Positions 41,029 to 52,811 of a stretch of DNA of 64,000 nt are shown one piece after another. Source of the DNA: Acanthosepion pharaonis. Lineage: Eukaryota > Mollusca > Cephalopoda > Sepiida > Sepiidae. How positions within the stretch are numbered: the stretch's first letter is position 1; each line of letters starts with the position of its first letter. Made by a program: the position numbers and the translations under genes. The DNA lies in contig CAHIKZ030002622.1 of the NCBI GenBank assembly GCA_903632075.3, forward strand, positions 1,793,501 through 1,857,500, written 5' to 3'. The notes under the pieces were generated by a model. It saw only the letters and a program-made list of their open reading frames with translations. It was not told the origin of the DNA and ran no database searches.

Positions 41029-41480
41029 TGACCGATTGTCGATTTGCACTCTGTTTGGGGGGGGGGTTCTCAGAGTTAAAACTTCACATGATGACTCCCA
41101 ATGGCCTCTTCATAAATCCGCTCGGTTTTCGCTAAAAACCGACATGCGGTTCAGACGCAATCTGGGCGTATCGGTTTTTGGGTTTTATCGATTTTCCGTG
41201 CTGTTTAGGGGTCCGTGGTCATGAAACTTCTGGACAACACTTCTAATGGTAGACTCTAAGAGGGTGTCAAATTTGGTTGAAATGCGATCATTCCTTCTGT
41301 AAGCAGAATTTTTTCGATTATCGATTATTTCGATTATCGATTTTTTCGGAACCTTAGTCCGAACTGAAAAATCGGGCTCCGTCATGTCCTTACAGAAGCC
41401 ATTTGCAAACTTGTGTTGAAAACCGCATCGAAATCGCATGAGAAATGCGGCCTGGGCGAGGTAACAACTACGACAGACAG
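41029..41480. other. Unclassified sequence
   Basis: A G10 run at about 41057 and repeated 'cgattatcgatt(a)ttt' words near 41320-41345. It ends 'acaactacgacagacagaca' before an ATAG microsatellite, a style seen at 3' ends of some retroelements. No coding found. Confidence 0.4.
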
Positions 41481-41489
41481 ACAACATGA

Positions 41490-41495
41490 GATAGG

Positions 41496-41544
<49 letters not shown>

Positions 41545-41682
41545 TACATTACTTCTCAAGTTACTGCCAGCCGGTGTGTATAGTTTGAAGGTGAGTACTC
41601 CAGAGCCCTCGCCCGAAACGCGGACCTTACATTCACATCTGCGATATATGAGAGACTATATTCAATTTCTATGCGGGAACAG

Positions 41683-41727
<45 letters not shown>

Positions 41728-41769
41728 TTCGGTCTGTTCAAATCTATCTATCTATTTCGGTCTGTTCAA

Positions 41770-41836
<67 letters not shown>
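41490..41836. repeat. (ATAG)n at 41490-41545 and (ATCT)n at 41683-41836, opposite phase
   Basis: ATAG is the complement of ATCT-type repeats, so the two tracts are inverted relative to each other about 140 bases apart. The ATCT part has two 'ttcggtctgttcaaatc' spacers. Confidence 0.9.
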
Positions 41837-41844
41837 ATATGGGC

Positions 41845-42310
41845 AGGTGGTCCAGTGGTTAGAACGTTCGTTTTCTTACTTTGTGAGTTCAAATGTCACA
41901 ATGGTCGATTTGTCATGAAGGTGACTTGATTTTATCGGTCTGGAGTAGATAATCTCAGTGTTCAGCAAGTTTGGAGAGTGAAAAACATTCCATGGGAAAG
42001 TGTTTGAAAACGATACCAAGGCTTGTGAATGAAATTGGGTAGACGGAGCCATCGGTGGTTGTGCTAGCACGAAGTCACAAGTCATCGTGACCGAGGGTCC
42101 GAACGTGTTAGCCTTGTTCAGATTTGATCACGTTAAATGAGGCGCCCGCTTCCAGAAACTGTAACCTAGACCCCACTCACCACAGCTGCAGTATAATGCA
42201 AAAGGTGAGCTCTGTTGGTGTTGAACAAACACAAATGTGCCTGAGCAGGCGTCTGCAAGAGGGATTGTAGACGGAAATCCTTGCATACGAGCGACCATCC
42301 ATCCATCTAT
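41845..42310 (+). mobile_element. tRNA-headed SINE joined to repeat F
   Basis: The tRNA-like head has an A-box-like 'ggtccagtggttagaacg' and a B-box-like 'gtgagttcaaatgtcac'. It is followed by the repeat F body ('gtgctagcacgaagtcacaa', 'gtgttgaacaaacacaaatg', 'gacggaaatccttgcatacg'). The arrangement suggests F is a long SINE body. Confidence 0.6.
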
Positions 42311-42599
42311 CTATCTTTGTCATGCAATTACCACTCATCAGATGTAGCTGTGAGAGCACACGATTCTGCATTCTGTGCCCAGGAGGACACCTCAGATCAA
42401 CAATGGTCTGGTGTGGTATGGATTGCTACACCTATATTATCTTCTTTAATAGATCTTTGAATTTTTCATCAACACAATGTCTTCTACATAGCGTATGTTA
42501 GTCATGTCCATCGATAATAAAACATTGTGGGTCTTATAATCATCTCGCTGTCCAGTAAAAAATAAACTTTCTTACACCTTCATTATCACATTGGATCTG
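42311..42599. other. No gene seen
   Basis: Short unique-looking stretch without identifiable features. Confidence 0.4.
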
Positions 42600-43165
42600 A
42601 GTAGGGTAGAAACAGACGACGGAAAATGTGACACAAATATGTAGTAGCGCATGTGTGTAAGATGCCTTACAGAAACTAAGCAAAGAATAGGAGCTAGAAT
42701 ATTTCGCAGTAAAAAAAAGAAAAGAGTGCTGAAATGCTATATGCTAATCTATATAGCAGTGAATGTTAGTCAATCTCTTTACAAATGAAAAAAAATAACC
42801 CGTAGAGTTAGATATATTTTTTTTTTTTTTTTTTACTGATGGATTCTGTGAATACCATAGACACGACATGTAAGCAATAAGGACGTTTTAAGGTAAATAG
42901 GAACTAGAAAAAAAATTGATACTTACAATCAGGAAGATGCAGTTAAAATCTCCGGGATATATAATGTGGAAAGAGGGCATGGAGAAACGAAAACTCACAG
43001 GCCACACTGAAGCCAAGAGAAACAGTGAGTATCCTATATAAAAGGTTTGTGTGAATGGATGAGAGAACAGGGAGAAAAAGACAGGGTAAGGAGTCAGAAA
43101 TCTCTTAAAGTAACTCCAGAGTGGAAGTTGTGGAGAGCCATACTTGCGCATTCTGGAGGGATATG
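42600..43165 (+). pseudogene. LINE (family B) C-terminal remnant
   Basis: After a unit of the LINE-derived tandem repeat (42600-42790) and a T-run (about 42816-42835), the frames give 'RHVSNKDVLR' and then 'LCEWMREQGEKDRVRSQ' with 'TPEWKLWRAILAHSGG'. The last is the conserved 'KLWRAMIAH' end of this LINE type. Interrupted by stops, so non-functional. Confidence 0.65.
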
Positions 43166-43219
43166 ATGCATAAAAGAAAATGTTTAAAAAGCATGTTTAT
43201 TGCAGTTGGTACGCTGTTA

Positions 43220-43330
43220 AATTTATTTAGTCTATTTACATTTTGACGATTGTCTCCATCTTTGTTGTTGTTATCACAACGTTTCGACCGTTATGGCCCT
43301 GGCCTTCCTTGATCTGGATAGTCTACAGCA
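43220..43330 (-). mobile_element. S1 SINE tail fragment
   Basis: 'tttacattttgacgattgtc' and 'cacaacgtttcgaccgttat' match the diverged S1 tail. 43331-43580 shows nothing recognisable. Confidence 0.5.
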
Positions 43331-43589
43331 AGCACGTCAAACTCAGGGCATATGGAAGGCCGCATCGTCCATATCTGCAGAATCGATGGCCACAACTACT
43401 TACAGTCTTACATTAATCACAGCTAGTAGTAACTAAACTTTAAATACAAAATACTTACAATACAAGGTAGTACAATTTAATCATTTTTATGTTGTCCTGA
43501 TGATTGACATCGCTTTAAACAAACTATTCTCAATATATCAGGTTGGAATGCCTGTGTAGATTCCACTTTGATCAAAGATGACAAATGTC

Positions 43590-43720
43590 ATCTTCTGGTG
43601 TTGAACAAACACAAATGTGCCTGAGCAGGCGTCTGCAACAGGGATTGTGGACGGAAATCCTTGCATACGAGCGACCATCCATCCATCTATCTCTGTCATG
43701 TAATTACCACTCATCAGGTT
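43590..43720 (+). repeat. Repeat F fragment
   Basis: 'gtgttgaacaaacacaaatg', 'tgcctgagcaggcgtctgca' and 'gacggaaatccttgcatacg' match 42210-42290 almost exactly. Confidence 0.85.
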
Positions 43721-43734
43721 TAGCTGATGAGTGG

Positions 43735-45330
43735 TAATGAGCTTATTTTTACTTTGTAATTTAAAATTAAGGTCACTTAATTGGGCAGTAATATCCGCTG
43801 AAAAAGCTAGATCTTGGAGCCAGCTTTCATCTTTCAATTCAGTTAATCTGGTTCTGTGAGACGATTTTGTGGTTTTCATAAATGAAAATAACTGCTCACA
43901 GACATAGGTGGAACCAAACATCGCCATAATATTTGTAGCAAACTTTCTGAAGTTCTTAAATATCTGAGGAAGGTATAAAAAAATCCGGGTACCCCTACTT
44001 CGAGATATTGAATCAGTCTGCGTTTCCAGTAGTTCCTCTGCCTGAGCAATTCCAGATAACTGTCGTACTTAGCAAAGATAAATATAGATTCAGTATTGGC
44101 AGTTTTTTTCAAATCCTTGCACATAGGAAAATGAATCAAGTTTTCATGTGACAACTGGGACTTCAATAAAGCTAATTTTGCAATGAAACATTTGATATCA
44201 TATAACTGAGTGATGAGCTTATTTTTACTTTGTAATTTCAAATTAAGGTCACTTAATTGGATAGTAATATCCACTGTAAAAGCTAAATCTTGGAGCCAGC
44301 TTTCATCTTTCAATTCCTCTGTGCTTTGACCCTTCATCTCCAAAAACATAACAATTTTGTGTCGCAATAAAAAAAATCTTTTCAGTACCTTGTGACATGA
44401 AAGCCATCAGACTTCTGTGTAGAATGGGACATTTGTGAACTGATTATTCATGTCTTCCAATAACTGGCTAAACTGATGGTGATGCAGAGCACAACCTCTG
44501 ATATAGTTCACTGTTTTTATGACAAACTCAACACATGATCTAATTTTAAAATCTTAGAACATAAGTTCTGTTGATGAATAATCCAGTGAAAATGCTTGAA
44601 TGTTGAATCTGGATATATGTTTTCTATTTTTATACCTAACTTGGCAGCAACACCATGATGTCTCCCAGTCATATTGACAACACCATCAGTAGATAAACAA
44701 AAGTTTACTCAAATCAAGGCCATACTCATGGAGAAGCTGTTCAACTTTCTCAAAAATGTCTTGGCTTGTAGCATCATGCATTGGGACCACTCAGTTCTTC
44801 ATAAATTTGAAATTCATTGTCACAAGCCCTGATGAAAACGGCAAGCTGTGCTATTTCAGCTATGTCAACAGTCTCATCCAGTTCAACAGAAAAATATTCA
44901 AAATTTGATGATAAAGTCTTCGGCTGTCGACTCAAATCACCTGCCATTTCATCAATCCGTTCAGCAACAGTGTTCCTGCTTAATGAAAGGTTTTGAAATA
45001 AGTGTGACTTCTCTGGACATGCAATTTCAGCTGTTTTTACAATATATAGCTTTATGAAATCTCCTTCACTGTAAGGTTTTCCATTGATGGCAATCATTTT
45101 GCAGAATTCAAAGCTTGCAGTAACAGAACTAATGTTTTCTTTCTGAATTTTTGTAAAGCAACTCTGTTGCTGTGTTAACTTAACCTTGAATTCCTTCACT
45201 TTTGAAACATGCATATCTCCATTTTTATCCTAAGATCGATGGTTTGTTTCCTAATGTCTTTTCACATTATATTCTTTTGGCATCGCAGTGCAGTGGTTGC
45301 AAATCAAACAGTTTATCTTTCCATTAACAG
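43735..45330 (-). pseudogene. hAT transposase (GTF2IRD2/ZBED-like), rearranged
   Basis: Read 5' to 3' on the minus strand. Zinc-finger-like 'CLICNHCTAMPKEYNVKRH' at about 45300-45240. 'FEYFSVELDETVDIAEIAQL' at about 44900-44840. 'KLLHEYGLDLSKL' with broken frames near 44720. 'TEVxWLSCHKVLKRFF' near 44400. 'ELKDESWLQDLAFTVDI' near 44310-44260. C-terminal dimerisation motif 'FGSTYVCEQLFSFMKTTKS' at about 43915-43860. The order fits hAT transposases of the type domesticated in GTF2IRD2 and ZBED genes. Stops and frameshifts break it. After the dimerisation motif the frame jumps to a second copy of 'ELKDESWLQDLAF', an internal duplication. I see no terminal repeats. Confidence 0.75.
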
Positions 45331-45439
45331 TGATACAATAGTACTATAATTCCTACTTTTCTTGAAACACACGTCCTTCTTCAGATAATTTTCTCTTTTT
45401 ACGGAATTTTTAAGGAAAAATATTACAAAATTACGAACG

Positions 45440-45560
45440 TTTTACATTAAGGAGTTGATAATCCTGTATGGAGGGAAATAAAATAAGGAGTAGCTGATCA
45501 TGTATGAAGGGAAATAAAATAAGGAGTTGATAATCCTGTATGGAGGGAAAGACGGCGTAT
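45440..45560. repeat. Tandem repeat, about 44 bp x 3
   Basis: 'ggag(t)tgataatcctgtatg', 'gagggaaataaaataa' repeats from about 45450 to 45560 with small changes. 45561-45954 holds a B-box-like 'aagttcaatccc' near 45840, possibly a decayed SINE, and no gene. Confidence 0.8.
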
Positions 45561-45954
45561 CTGTTTATGATTGAAGGGAAATGTATGATCGTCAAATTCC
45601 GCTTAAGGAAGTCACAATAATAGACAAAGAATAACACTGGGTAAAAATAAATTAAAATATCAGCTCTGACAGCCTCCACAGTCGACCTTGCATAGAGATA
45701 AACAACATCTGGTTGTCTCTGATTAAGTAAGGACAGACACTAAAAAATTCTACCACTTTATGTTTCCAAAATTACACCAATTGTTGAAAAAAAAAATTAA
45801 ATCGTTTATTTAATCCTATCTGGTTTTCGAGCAGTGATAAGTTCAATCCCTCCATTGGGTAGTAATAGAAAGTCATATACTCTTGTTTAGTGGAGCTATA
45901 AGACAACAAAATATCCTTTTAGCATAGAAATCAGAATGAAAACGTTCTATGTCT

Positions 45955-46080
45955 GTAGACTGAATAAAGTGCTCGGTTTAAAATTTCGAGAATATGAATG
46001 ATTATGACAGGATGAAGGATACAATCACCGAAACGTTGTGAGTTTAACAACCAATAAACAAAGTAATCCGATCGAAATGC
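45955..46080 (+). mobile_element. S1 SINE fragment, diverged
   Basis: 'gactgaataaagtgctcggt' and 'aatcaccgaaacgttgtgag' match the body and tail of S1. Confidence 0.5.
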
Positions 46081-46146
46081 ATATAATAATGGCAATGACT
46101 TAATAAATTCCGTCTGAATTTGGGGATGAGAAATTATCGTTATTTA

Positions 46147-46148
<2 letters not shown>

Positions 46149-46214
<66 letters not shown>

Positions 46215-46220
46215 ATATAG
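46149..46220. repeat. (TA)n microsatellite
   Basis: Two TA blocks. 46221-46440 is A/T-rich without features. Confidence 0.95.
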
Positions 46221-46442
46221 TTTTTTTTGTGGTACAGAATTTCTTAATAGCTAGGAAAAGGCAAAATTTATAAGGCATTTTTTTAAAAAGCTAAAAAAAA
46301 AAACACAAAATAAAAAAACAACCGGTTTTCATCCCAGGACTTATCAAATTTATTTTATTTTTTGGTGGGGTGGGGAATAAAAAATTGTAAAAGCGTGTAA
46401 ATTAAATTAACGAATGGAATGGAAAAAATGAATTTCAAGAAA

Positions 46443-47143
46443 CTAGAGTCCAATAATATTCAGACCCAGTAAGCATTCCCTCTGTTTAGAAAGGGAAGGC
46501 CCACGGGATCTGACATACAAGGACTCTAGAACCTTGAGGTGAAATGTGGAGTGGGACCTAGATAAAATCAAAAAACGATCCACACTAAAATTAACCACAC
46601 ATTTCCGGCTATTTATTATATGCTCAGCAATAGCAGAGCCAGAAGTATTGGTTAGTTGTCTCTTCATGGCAGCCGGATACAAAATCCTGGGGGTAAGTGT
46701 TGTTTTATTCTCGAATCCAAACGCTGCGACGTCCTTCCTATGTAGTCGAGACCGCAACTACATTTATATTGATAAATCACTGAATTAATATGATGTGGGG
46801 GGTGTAGGACGTCCTTACGAATGGAAGAGAAAACAGGACGGGTAACAAATATTACCCTAACATTCGCCGAAAAATAACTATTATATATATTTGTACAAGA
46901 ACGCACAACTGTAAAATTTAAAATCAAACTCAGCGTTGCTACTGCACGCTCCAAAAACAATAACTCATTTCCAATAGCATTTTTCGGATACAACAATACA
47001 TATATTTTCATTGTCCTCTTATTACTGAGAGAAAAAACATCTATTCCATATCTGAAGATGTCTGTAGGAACAGACGAAAGCTTGTAGTAAAAATAAGAAC
47101 TAATGCAGCAGAAATTTATAGAAACAAGGATCTTTTCATTCAT
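46443..47143 (-). pseudogene. Penelope-like element: RT end and GIY-YIG endonuclease
   Basis: Two overlapping minus-strand frames (46664-47143, then 46443-46757) make one broken product. The first ends with 'SVIYQYKCSCGLDYIGRTSQ', containing the GIY-YIG core (VIY...YIG), a zinc-ribbon-like C-x-C just before it, and the following Arg ('RLDSRIKQH'). A frameshift near 46690-46720 leads to 'SAIAEHIINSRKC' and 'LKVLESLYVRSRGPSL', which supplies the catalytic Glu. This is the C-terminal endonuclease of Penelope-like retroelements. The upstream RT domain is not recognisable. Defective copy. Confidence 0.75.
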
Positions 47144-47564
47144 AACAGGTTCGGAGGTTTTTGTATATTATTTGAATTGTTTGCGACGATGGATTTCTCG
47201 CCAATTAAATCATTAACCTTTGCATTTGTTTTTGTATGAATAATAATATAATATAGTCAACGATGAAATTATTCGTACACCCATCAATTTTGAATATTTT
47301 TTATCCACTTCTCAGAATGTAATGATGCCTGGTTTTTATATGTTAAAAGCTCGAAGAAAGGAATATAAAAGTCAATTTTCAGAAATTTGACAGACGAATT
47401 ATGCAGAATAGGAAAAACAAAATTATTTGTACAGTATGAAAAATAGAAAAAATTGAACAATTTTCACAATATTAATAGTCAATTAATAGTCAATAACATA
47501 GCCTCTCATCTTTATCATAATTAAGCAGTTTCAGGATTAGACAGCCGTCAGGTTAGGTTTAAGG
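47144..47564. other. No gene seen
   Basis: AT-rich, with no recognisable feature. Confidence 0.45.
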
Positions 47565-47760
47565 CTCCAAGTTCACTACAGAAAATTGTTCTACGAGGGC
47601 AATGGCATAGTTGATTAAAGCGTTGGTTCGGGAATTTGATGACGTAGTGGTTGTAAGTTGAATCCCTGGGTTGGGTAATGTGTACTTCAACTCAGTGGAA
47701 ACGGACGTGCAATAACTGAACATTACTAAGAGTAAGAACAAGACAATATATCCCTAAATA
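47565..47760 (+). mobile_element. tRNA-derived SINE (another family)
   Basis: A-box-like 'ggcatagttgattaaagcg' and B-box-like 'gtaagttgaatccctgg' with suitable spacing. The 3' extent is uncertain. Confidence 0.5.
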
Positions 47761-47934
47761 TTGGCAGGTGAACGAGAACAATCTACCCTCATAGATAAAA
47801 GAAAGGTTTCAGTTCAGAATTCTCTGTAGATTACACTGATTAAAATACAGCCGAGGGGGGCACAAATAAGGACATATAAAAATAGTAAGTAATAATAAGT
47901 GATAATAAATTCCGACATATTACTTAGTTGTTTG

Positions 47935-47995
47935 GATACCCAGTATTTTCGGCCTTGTACCACATCTAAGCTACGTTTAGAAAATCACCATATTA
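47935..47995 (+). mobile_element. S2 SINE 3' tail
   Basis: 'ttcggccttgtaccacatct', 'aagctacgtttagaaaatca' match the S2 tail. The head is missing (5'-truncated). Confidence 0.7.
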
Positions 47996-48228
47996 GTTAT
48001 TCAAATAAAAACAATTTTACCTTGAAAGTGGTAAGCACCTTAGCATTTAGAACACTGTTTGGTAGTGAAGAGAGGTAAGCAATGTATGTTGACATTGTTA
48101 ATAACATGTATTAAAAATGTTATAATCGAAATTATAATGGTAAAACATGCCGTACGTGAAAACATTCAAACCTATCGAACAGTTTTAATGGGGAAAATTT
48201 CGTCAATTCCCTTTTTCTAATTTTTTTT

Positions 48229-48690
48229 TAAGCGTTTCACCCCAAGCAAGGCGGGAAGCCACTAGCACGCAAGGGGTTATAGAGAGTTAGAGCAAGAGCA
48301 AATAGGAGTGATAGAGGAAAGGATGAAGAGAAGTATAGGGGAGAGATAAAGGCATCTGGAGACGTTGATTGACATTACATTTGAATAGTTGGAGATTAAA
48401 GCTATCAGGGAAATAGGAAAATGGGATGGAGTTCCACAGACGAGAAGTGCGAGATATGAAGCTATTGGAGTAGAAGAGACGGCTACATTTAACTGTTTCG
48501 ACAGTGAAAGGGTGAGAGCGAGATGCCAGCCTAGTTGAACGCTTAAATTCATGAAGTCTGGGAACCAGCGAAAGCAGCTCATCGGAGCAGTTACCGTGAA
48601 AGTATTTGTAAAAGGGAGGCGACGGCACATCTGTGGGAGAGCGAATGCAGACGAGATGCCAGAACAGGGCCAATTACATTGCATATCCGT
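48229..48690 (-). pseudogene. LINE (family A) C-terminus and 3' end
   Basis: The minus strand keeps a fairly long frame with 'YFHGNCSDELLSLVPRLHEF', 'TRLASRSHPFTVETVKCS' and 'SFISRTSRLWNSIPFSYF', then 'FNLQLFKCNVNQRL'. It ends toward 48229 at an A-run 3' tail. This is the best-preserved LINE-A C-terminus in the window. 5'-truncated. Confidence 0.75.
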
Positions 48691-50260
48691 CTCTGGATTT
48701 TATCAAGAACCTTGAGACAAACAAACAAATCTCTCAAAGAAATATCTGCGCAGCGAAACAGGAGGCAAAGAACTTAACCTGCCCAATGTTGGGTACCATT
48801 GCTAGTGTGAAATAAAAGAAAGAAAAACTGCAGGCGAATATAAATTGAAACCTTTTCAACTTAAAAATCCATATTTTGAAATGGTGATGAGTTAATGAAG
48901 GAAAACGAATAAAAGCAGATAACGTTTGAGAAAAAGAACAAAACAACTCCTGTATGTTATGCAATAAAAATAAAACAATGTTTTCAAAAATAACAAAGAG
49001 AAATGAAAAAAAAATAATTGAAAAGGGCACTTAACCTTTTCGGATCAATGCTGCTTGCCACATCAGCTGCGAAACTTGTAACCAAGAGTGCCGTTGCCAT
49101 TGGAAAAGGTCAAAGTGCACGACAGTCATAATTAGAACCAGTTGTCACAATCCAGCTTTGAAATGTCAAGTGATATAAACAGCATCAAGTTTTCAAAGAC
49201 TGTAAATATTCTTTTTTTTTTCTTTTAATTTTTTCGGCTATTTTTATTTATTTAACTCATTTTCTTTTTTCATTTAAAGACTCAAGTACTTCTGTGAACA
49301 AGCAAATGGTCTGTATTTATGAAAAAAAAAATGCTGATTTTCATGTGGGCACTTGAAAAATAAGATTTTGGAAAAATAAATATCATCATATTAAAGATGT
49401 AATGACAAAAGAGAAAAAGATAAGAATCAGGAATTTAAAAAAAAAAAAATCCTGCTTATTCTTTCCTTGTTTCATTATACGTGCATATTCTATAATTTTT
49501 CAATTTTTGAAATTTATGTTTTTAATACTTATCAATTTTCCGCGTATTCTACCATTAATTTTTTTTCATAAATCATTTCTTTTATATCTACACCGTTCTT
49601 TCTTACCGCCATTTTTTTTTGTTGTTGTTGAATATTAAACTTATGCTTTTAATTTTTTTTTTTTTTCACATTTCTTGATCAATTTTTTTTCCTTTGGTTT
49701 CTTTCTTCCTTTATTTCGTCCGTTCCGATCAAATGATTTTTTTTCAACTAATTTTCTTTTTCCGTTCATTCTTCATTTTGGTCCACGTACAAACCTATAC
49801 ACACATTGACGTAAGCATCTGCTTTTTCAAATACAGGGAAACAACTTAAGAAAAAGATTAAAACGAATTCAATAACCAAAAGATCTCTGAATTTGTATCC
49901 GTATGTGTATATGTGTTGTGTCCGTATGGGTGTGTGTGTTGTGTCTCTATGGTTATGTCTGTTAAGTCTGTATGGGTGTGCTTGTTGTGTCTCTATGAGT
50001 ATGTGTGTTGTGTCTGTATTTATATGTGTTGTGTCCATATGGGTAATTATTTCATTTTCCCCTCTTTTTTCCAACTATTAATTCTTTCTTTGTTTCTTTG
50101 TTTGTTTCTTTCTTTCTCACTTTTGTAAAGTATTGACACATTCTTTCTTTCTTTCTTTCTTTGTTCACTAACTATTCTCTTCATTATTTCTATTTCTTTT
50201 CTTTTTAATGTATTCACATTTTGTTTGTCTCTTTCTTTCTTTACCCATTATCTTAACATC
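48691..50260. other. No gene; A/T-rich with TG-rich repeats at 49890-50045
   Basis: Several T-runs. Between 49890 and 50045 a short tandem motif ('gtatgggtgtg', 'ttgtgtctctatg', about 32 bases) repeats four to five times. CT-rich TTTC words follow. No coding evidence. Confidence 0.5.
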
Positions 50261-50264
50261 TACT

Positions 50265-50545
50265 TAGGCATATCGCTGAGGCTTAATGTTTAGCAAGCTT
50301 GTTTCGCTAAATCAGTTGCGACCGAATAGTGAGTTCGATAGTGGGTGCTACAATTTTTTCGGACTCGTTCCATATCTAAGTTACACTTAGAAAATTGCTT
50401 ACGGACATTTCGACGAGGCGTAAATGTTAGCAAGCTTATCTTGCTAAAAGAATTTCATTTGAATAGGGAGTTCGATCCCCACTGGGTATCACCTACTTTA
50501 TGCCTTGTGCCACATCTAACCAACGCTTAGAAAATCACCGTTATC
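50265..50545 (+). mobile_element. Two S2 SINEs in tandem (50265-50400 and 50403-50545)
   Basis: Each has an A-box-like '(a)atgttagcaagctt', a B-box-like 'gagttcgat' and the tail 'ccttgtgccacatctaa' (diverged in the first copy), ending 'cgcttagaaaatca' or a variant. The arrangement mirrors the S2 pair at 14385-14640. Confidence 0.75.
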
Positions 50546-50607
50546 TTTTTCTTGAGATTCTTCGTTTTCAATTTTTCTTTCTTTGATCACTTCTCTATTC
50601 ATCGCTT

Positions 50608-50611
50608 CTCC

Positions 50612-50651
<40 letters not shown>

Positions 50652-50740
50652 GATCAGTTCTCTATTTATTGCTTCTTTCTTTCTTTCTTTCTTCGATCAG
50701 TTCTCTATTCATTGCTTCTCCCTTTCTTTCTTTCTTTTTT

Positions 50741-50783
<43 letters not shown>
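50608..50783. repeat. (TTTC)n array with 'cgatcagttctctattcatt' spacers
   Basis: TTTC blocks separated by three copies of 'gatca(g/c)ttctctat(t)ca/ttt' followed by 'gcttctccc'. An (AT)n run is at 50850-50889. Confidence 0.92.
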
Positions 50784-50847
50784 ACTACTAAGATATACAC
50801 AAAAGTATATGTACATATATACACGTGTCCTACGCAGAGAAAAATTT

Positions 50848-50893
<46 letters not shown>

Positions 50894-50911
50894 GTAAAGC
50901 AGAGTGTAAGG

Positions 50912-52811
50912 CAGTGGTTCCAAAACTTTTTTGACCGTCACGCTAAATGCAATTTTTGCTTGGTCTGGCGACCCTGAATAAGTGGATGTTAGATGAAAAT
51001 TTTTTGGCGCTGTTTTTTAATGAATTAACAGTTAACCTAACGCCAAAACTATGAATGAAACTCAGTATAACTTTTGATATTCCTATTGTATTCCTATTGC
51101 ATTAATAGGAAAAATTGGGAAAGCAATCTCATGCAAAAACTATTTGTTTTGCAGTTGAAAAAATAGCAAATTTTTAATTTAAAATTTTAAACTTTCTGCG
51201 GAAATAATGATTTTATTACGCTTGAATAGGCAGTAATTTTCGAAAATCCACCAAAAATTTTTTCAGGGCTTATATAAAAAGTTTCATGATATTTTACGTT
51301 GAAACTTTTATATCGGAAATTTTTCACCAATTCTTGCACCGGCTTAAAAAAAAACCCCCAAAAACAGTAAAAATGGAAATAACTACATGGCAGCAGTTTT
51401 GCTTTTAAATTTTGAAGAAAATATGAAGAAATTTTTCCAGTTTTAATTTTCAAAATTGATATGCCATTTTTTTTTTAGCCCACGGTGGTGGAGTGTGGGT
51501 TGTGTGGCTTCGGACGTTCAAAAACTATAATCACAAATGTTTTTCATGTTTTTTTTGTTTTTTTTACTTTATATATATTTTTTTAATATGTTCTGAAAAA
51601 AAATTAAAATATGCTTATTATTTGATTTTTGGTGGATTTTCGAAAAATACGTCTGAATCACTCGTAATGAAATCTGCTAGGGGAAAATGGCTTCCGCTGA
51701 AAGTTTAAAATTTCAAATTAAAATTTTTCTATTTTTATAAACTATAAAACGAATAATTTTTACATGAGAGTTTTTCAATCTTTCCTGTTAATAATACTCA
51801 AACAAAATATACTTAATTTTCATTCATTTTTTTTATGTTATCTGAAATTTTAATTCATGGGGGCATAAAAAGCAACCAAAAACTTTGCCATATCTACACT
51901 GGATGGACAACATGTGATAATTAATTTTGATTCATTACTCTTATTTAAAATTGTATATTTTTATTGAGTAAATTCATATTACTAACACACTGTTTTTTAA
52001 TTAAAAATTGAAACAAAATTCATTAAAATAAGTTTATTACATGAATTGTTAGTCAAAAGTCACAAAATCAAAAATGTTTTTTCAGTGACTACCATAGAAC
52101 TGCTTGATATTGTGAGAGAGATCTTCTAAGTTGGGTTTGATGTTCATTGCTAGAGCACAACGCAAGTCTTGCTGGGGATCCAAGCAGTTTCTTTCTCTAG
52201 TCTTGATCGTAACAATACTTGAAAAAACTTGTTCACAGAGATATGTTGTTGGAAAAGGGAGAAGAGATTTTCCAGCCTCTCTTGCAAGAATTGGCTTATC
52301 ATTGAGGTGAATCAAAAATTCTGAATACGTAAGATTTTTAAAGCGTTGTTTTTGTACTTGGTTTTCTAGTAGGTTTCTAAGTTCTTCTTAAAACCTTGGA
52401 ATATCTTCACCAAATTCACTGACGGTCACACTGAAAATATTTCTGATCCAGCTATGCTTCTTGATGTCAAAATTTTCTGGAAAATATTTGTCCATTTTTT
52501 CTTGAAGATTTTTCAGATGATCTTCGAAAATGTTTTTGATCTCAGTAAGAGATATTTCTGATGAATCTTCCAAGACAGAATTTAGTTCTGAAAAGTTGCA
52601 GTTGTTCCTTTAGCCAACTTTTCTCTCCAAAGAACAATTTTTTTCTTGAATGGGACAATTTTTCCCCAGTGTCTACCATGGTATGATTTCGACCCTGCAT
52701 GTCTGAATTTGGTTCATTCAGGTGCAAGAATATGTCGTTCAAATAAGTAAGCTTTGCCAGCCAAGCAATAGTTTTAAAGTGAATGCTATTTCTCACACAA
52801 AAATATTTCAC
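50912..52811 (-). mobile_element. hAT element, truncated at the upstream (right) side
   Basis: The left end is a hAT terminus ('cagtggttccaaaacttttt') placed right after 'gagtgtaagg', a word seen uninterrupted near 4582. About 1.17 kb of non-coding sequence precedes the stop side of the transposase remnant at 52079-52811. The coding end is cut off where an S1 SINE begins (about 52805). The non-coding part contains a large internal inverted repeat. Confidence 0.65.
52079..52811 (-). pseudogene. hAT transposase C-terminal third (ZBED5/SCAND3-like)
   Basis: In order on the minus strand: 'WLAKLTYLNDIFLHLNEPNS' and 'MQGRNHTMVDTGEKL' (52811-52650), 'HLKNLQEKMDKYFPENFD' and 'KHSWIRNIFSV' (52573-52400), and the C-terminal dimerisation motif 'FPTTYLCEQVFSSIVTIKT' with 'RCALAMNIKPNLEDL' (52260-52100). 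These match hAT-like proteins of the ZBED5/SCAND3 type. At least two frame breaks separate the pieces. The N-terminal DNA-binding and catalytic parts are absent. Confidence 0.75.
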
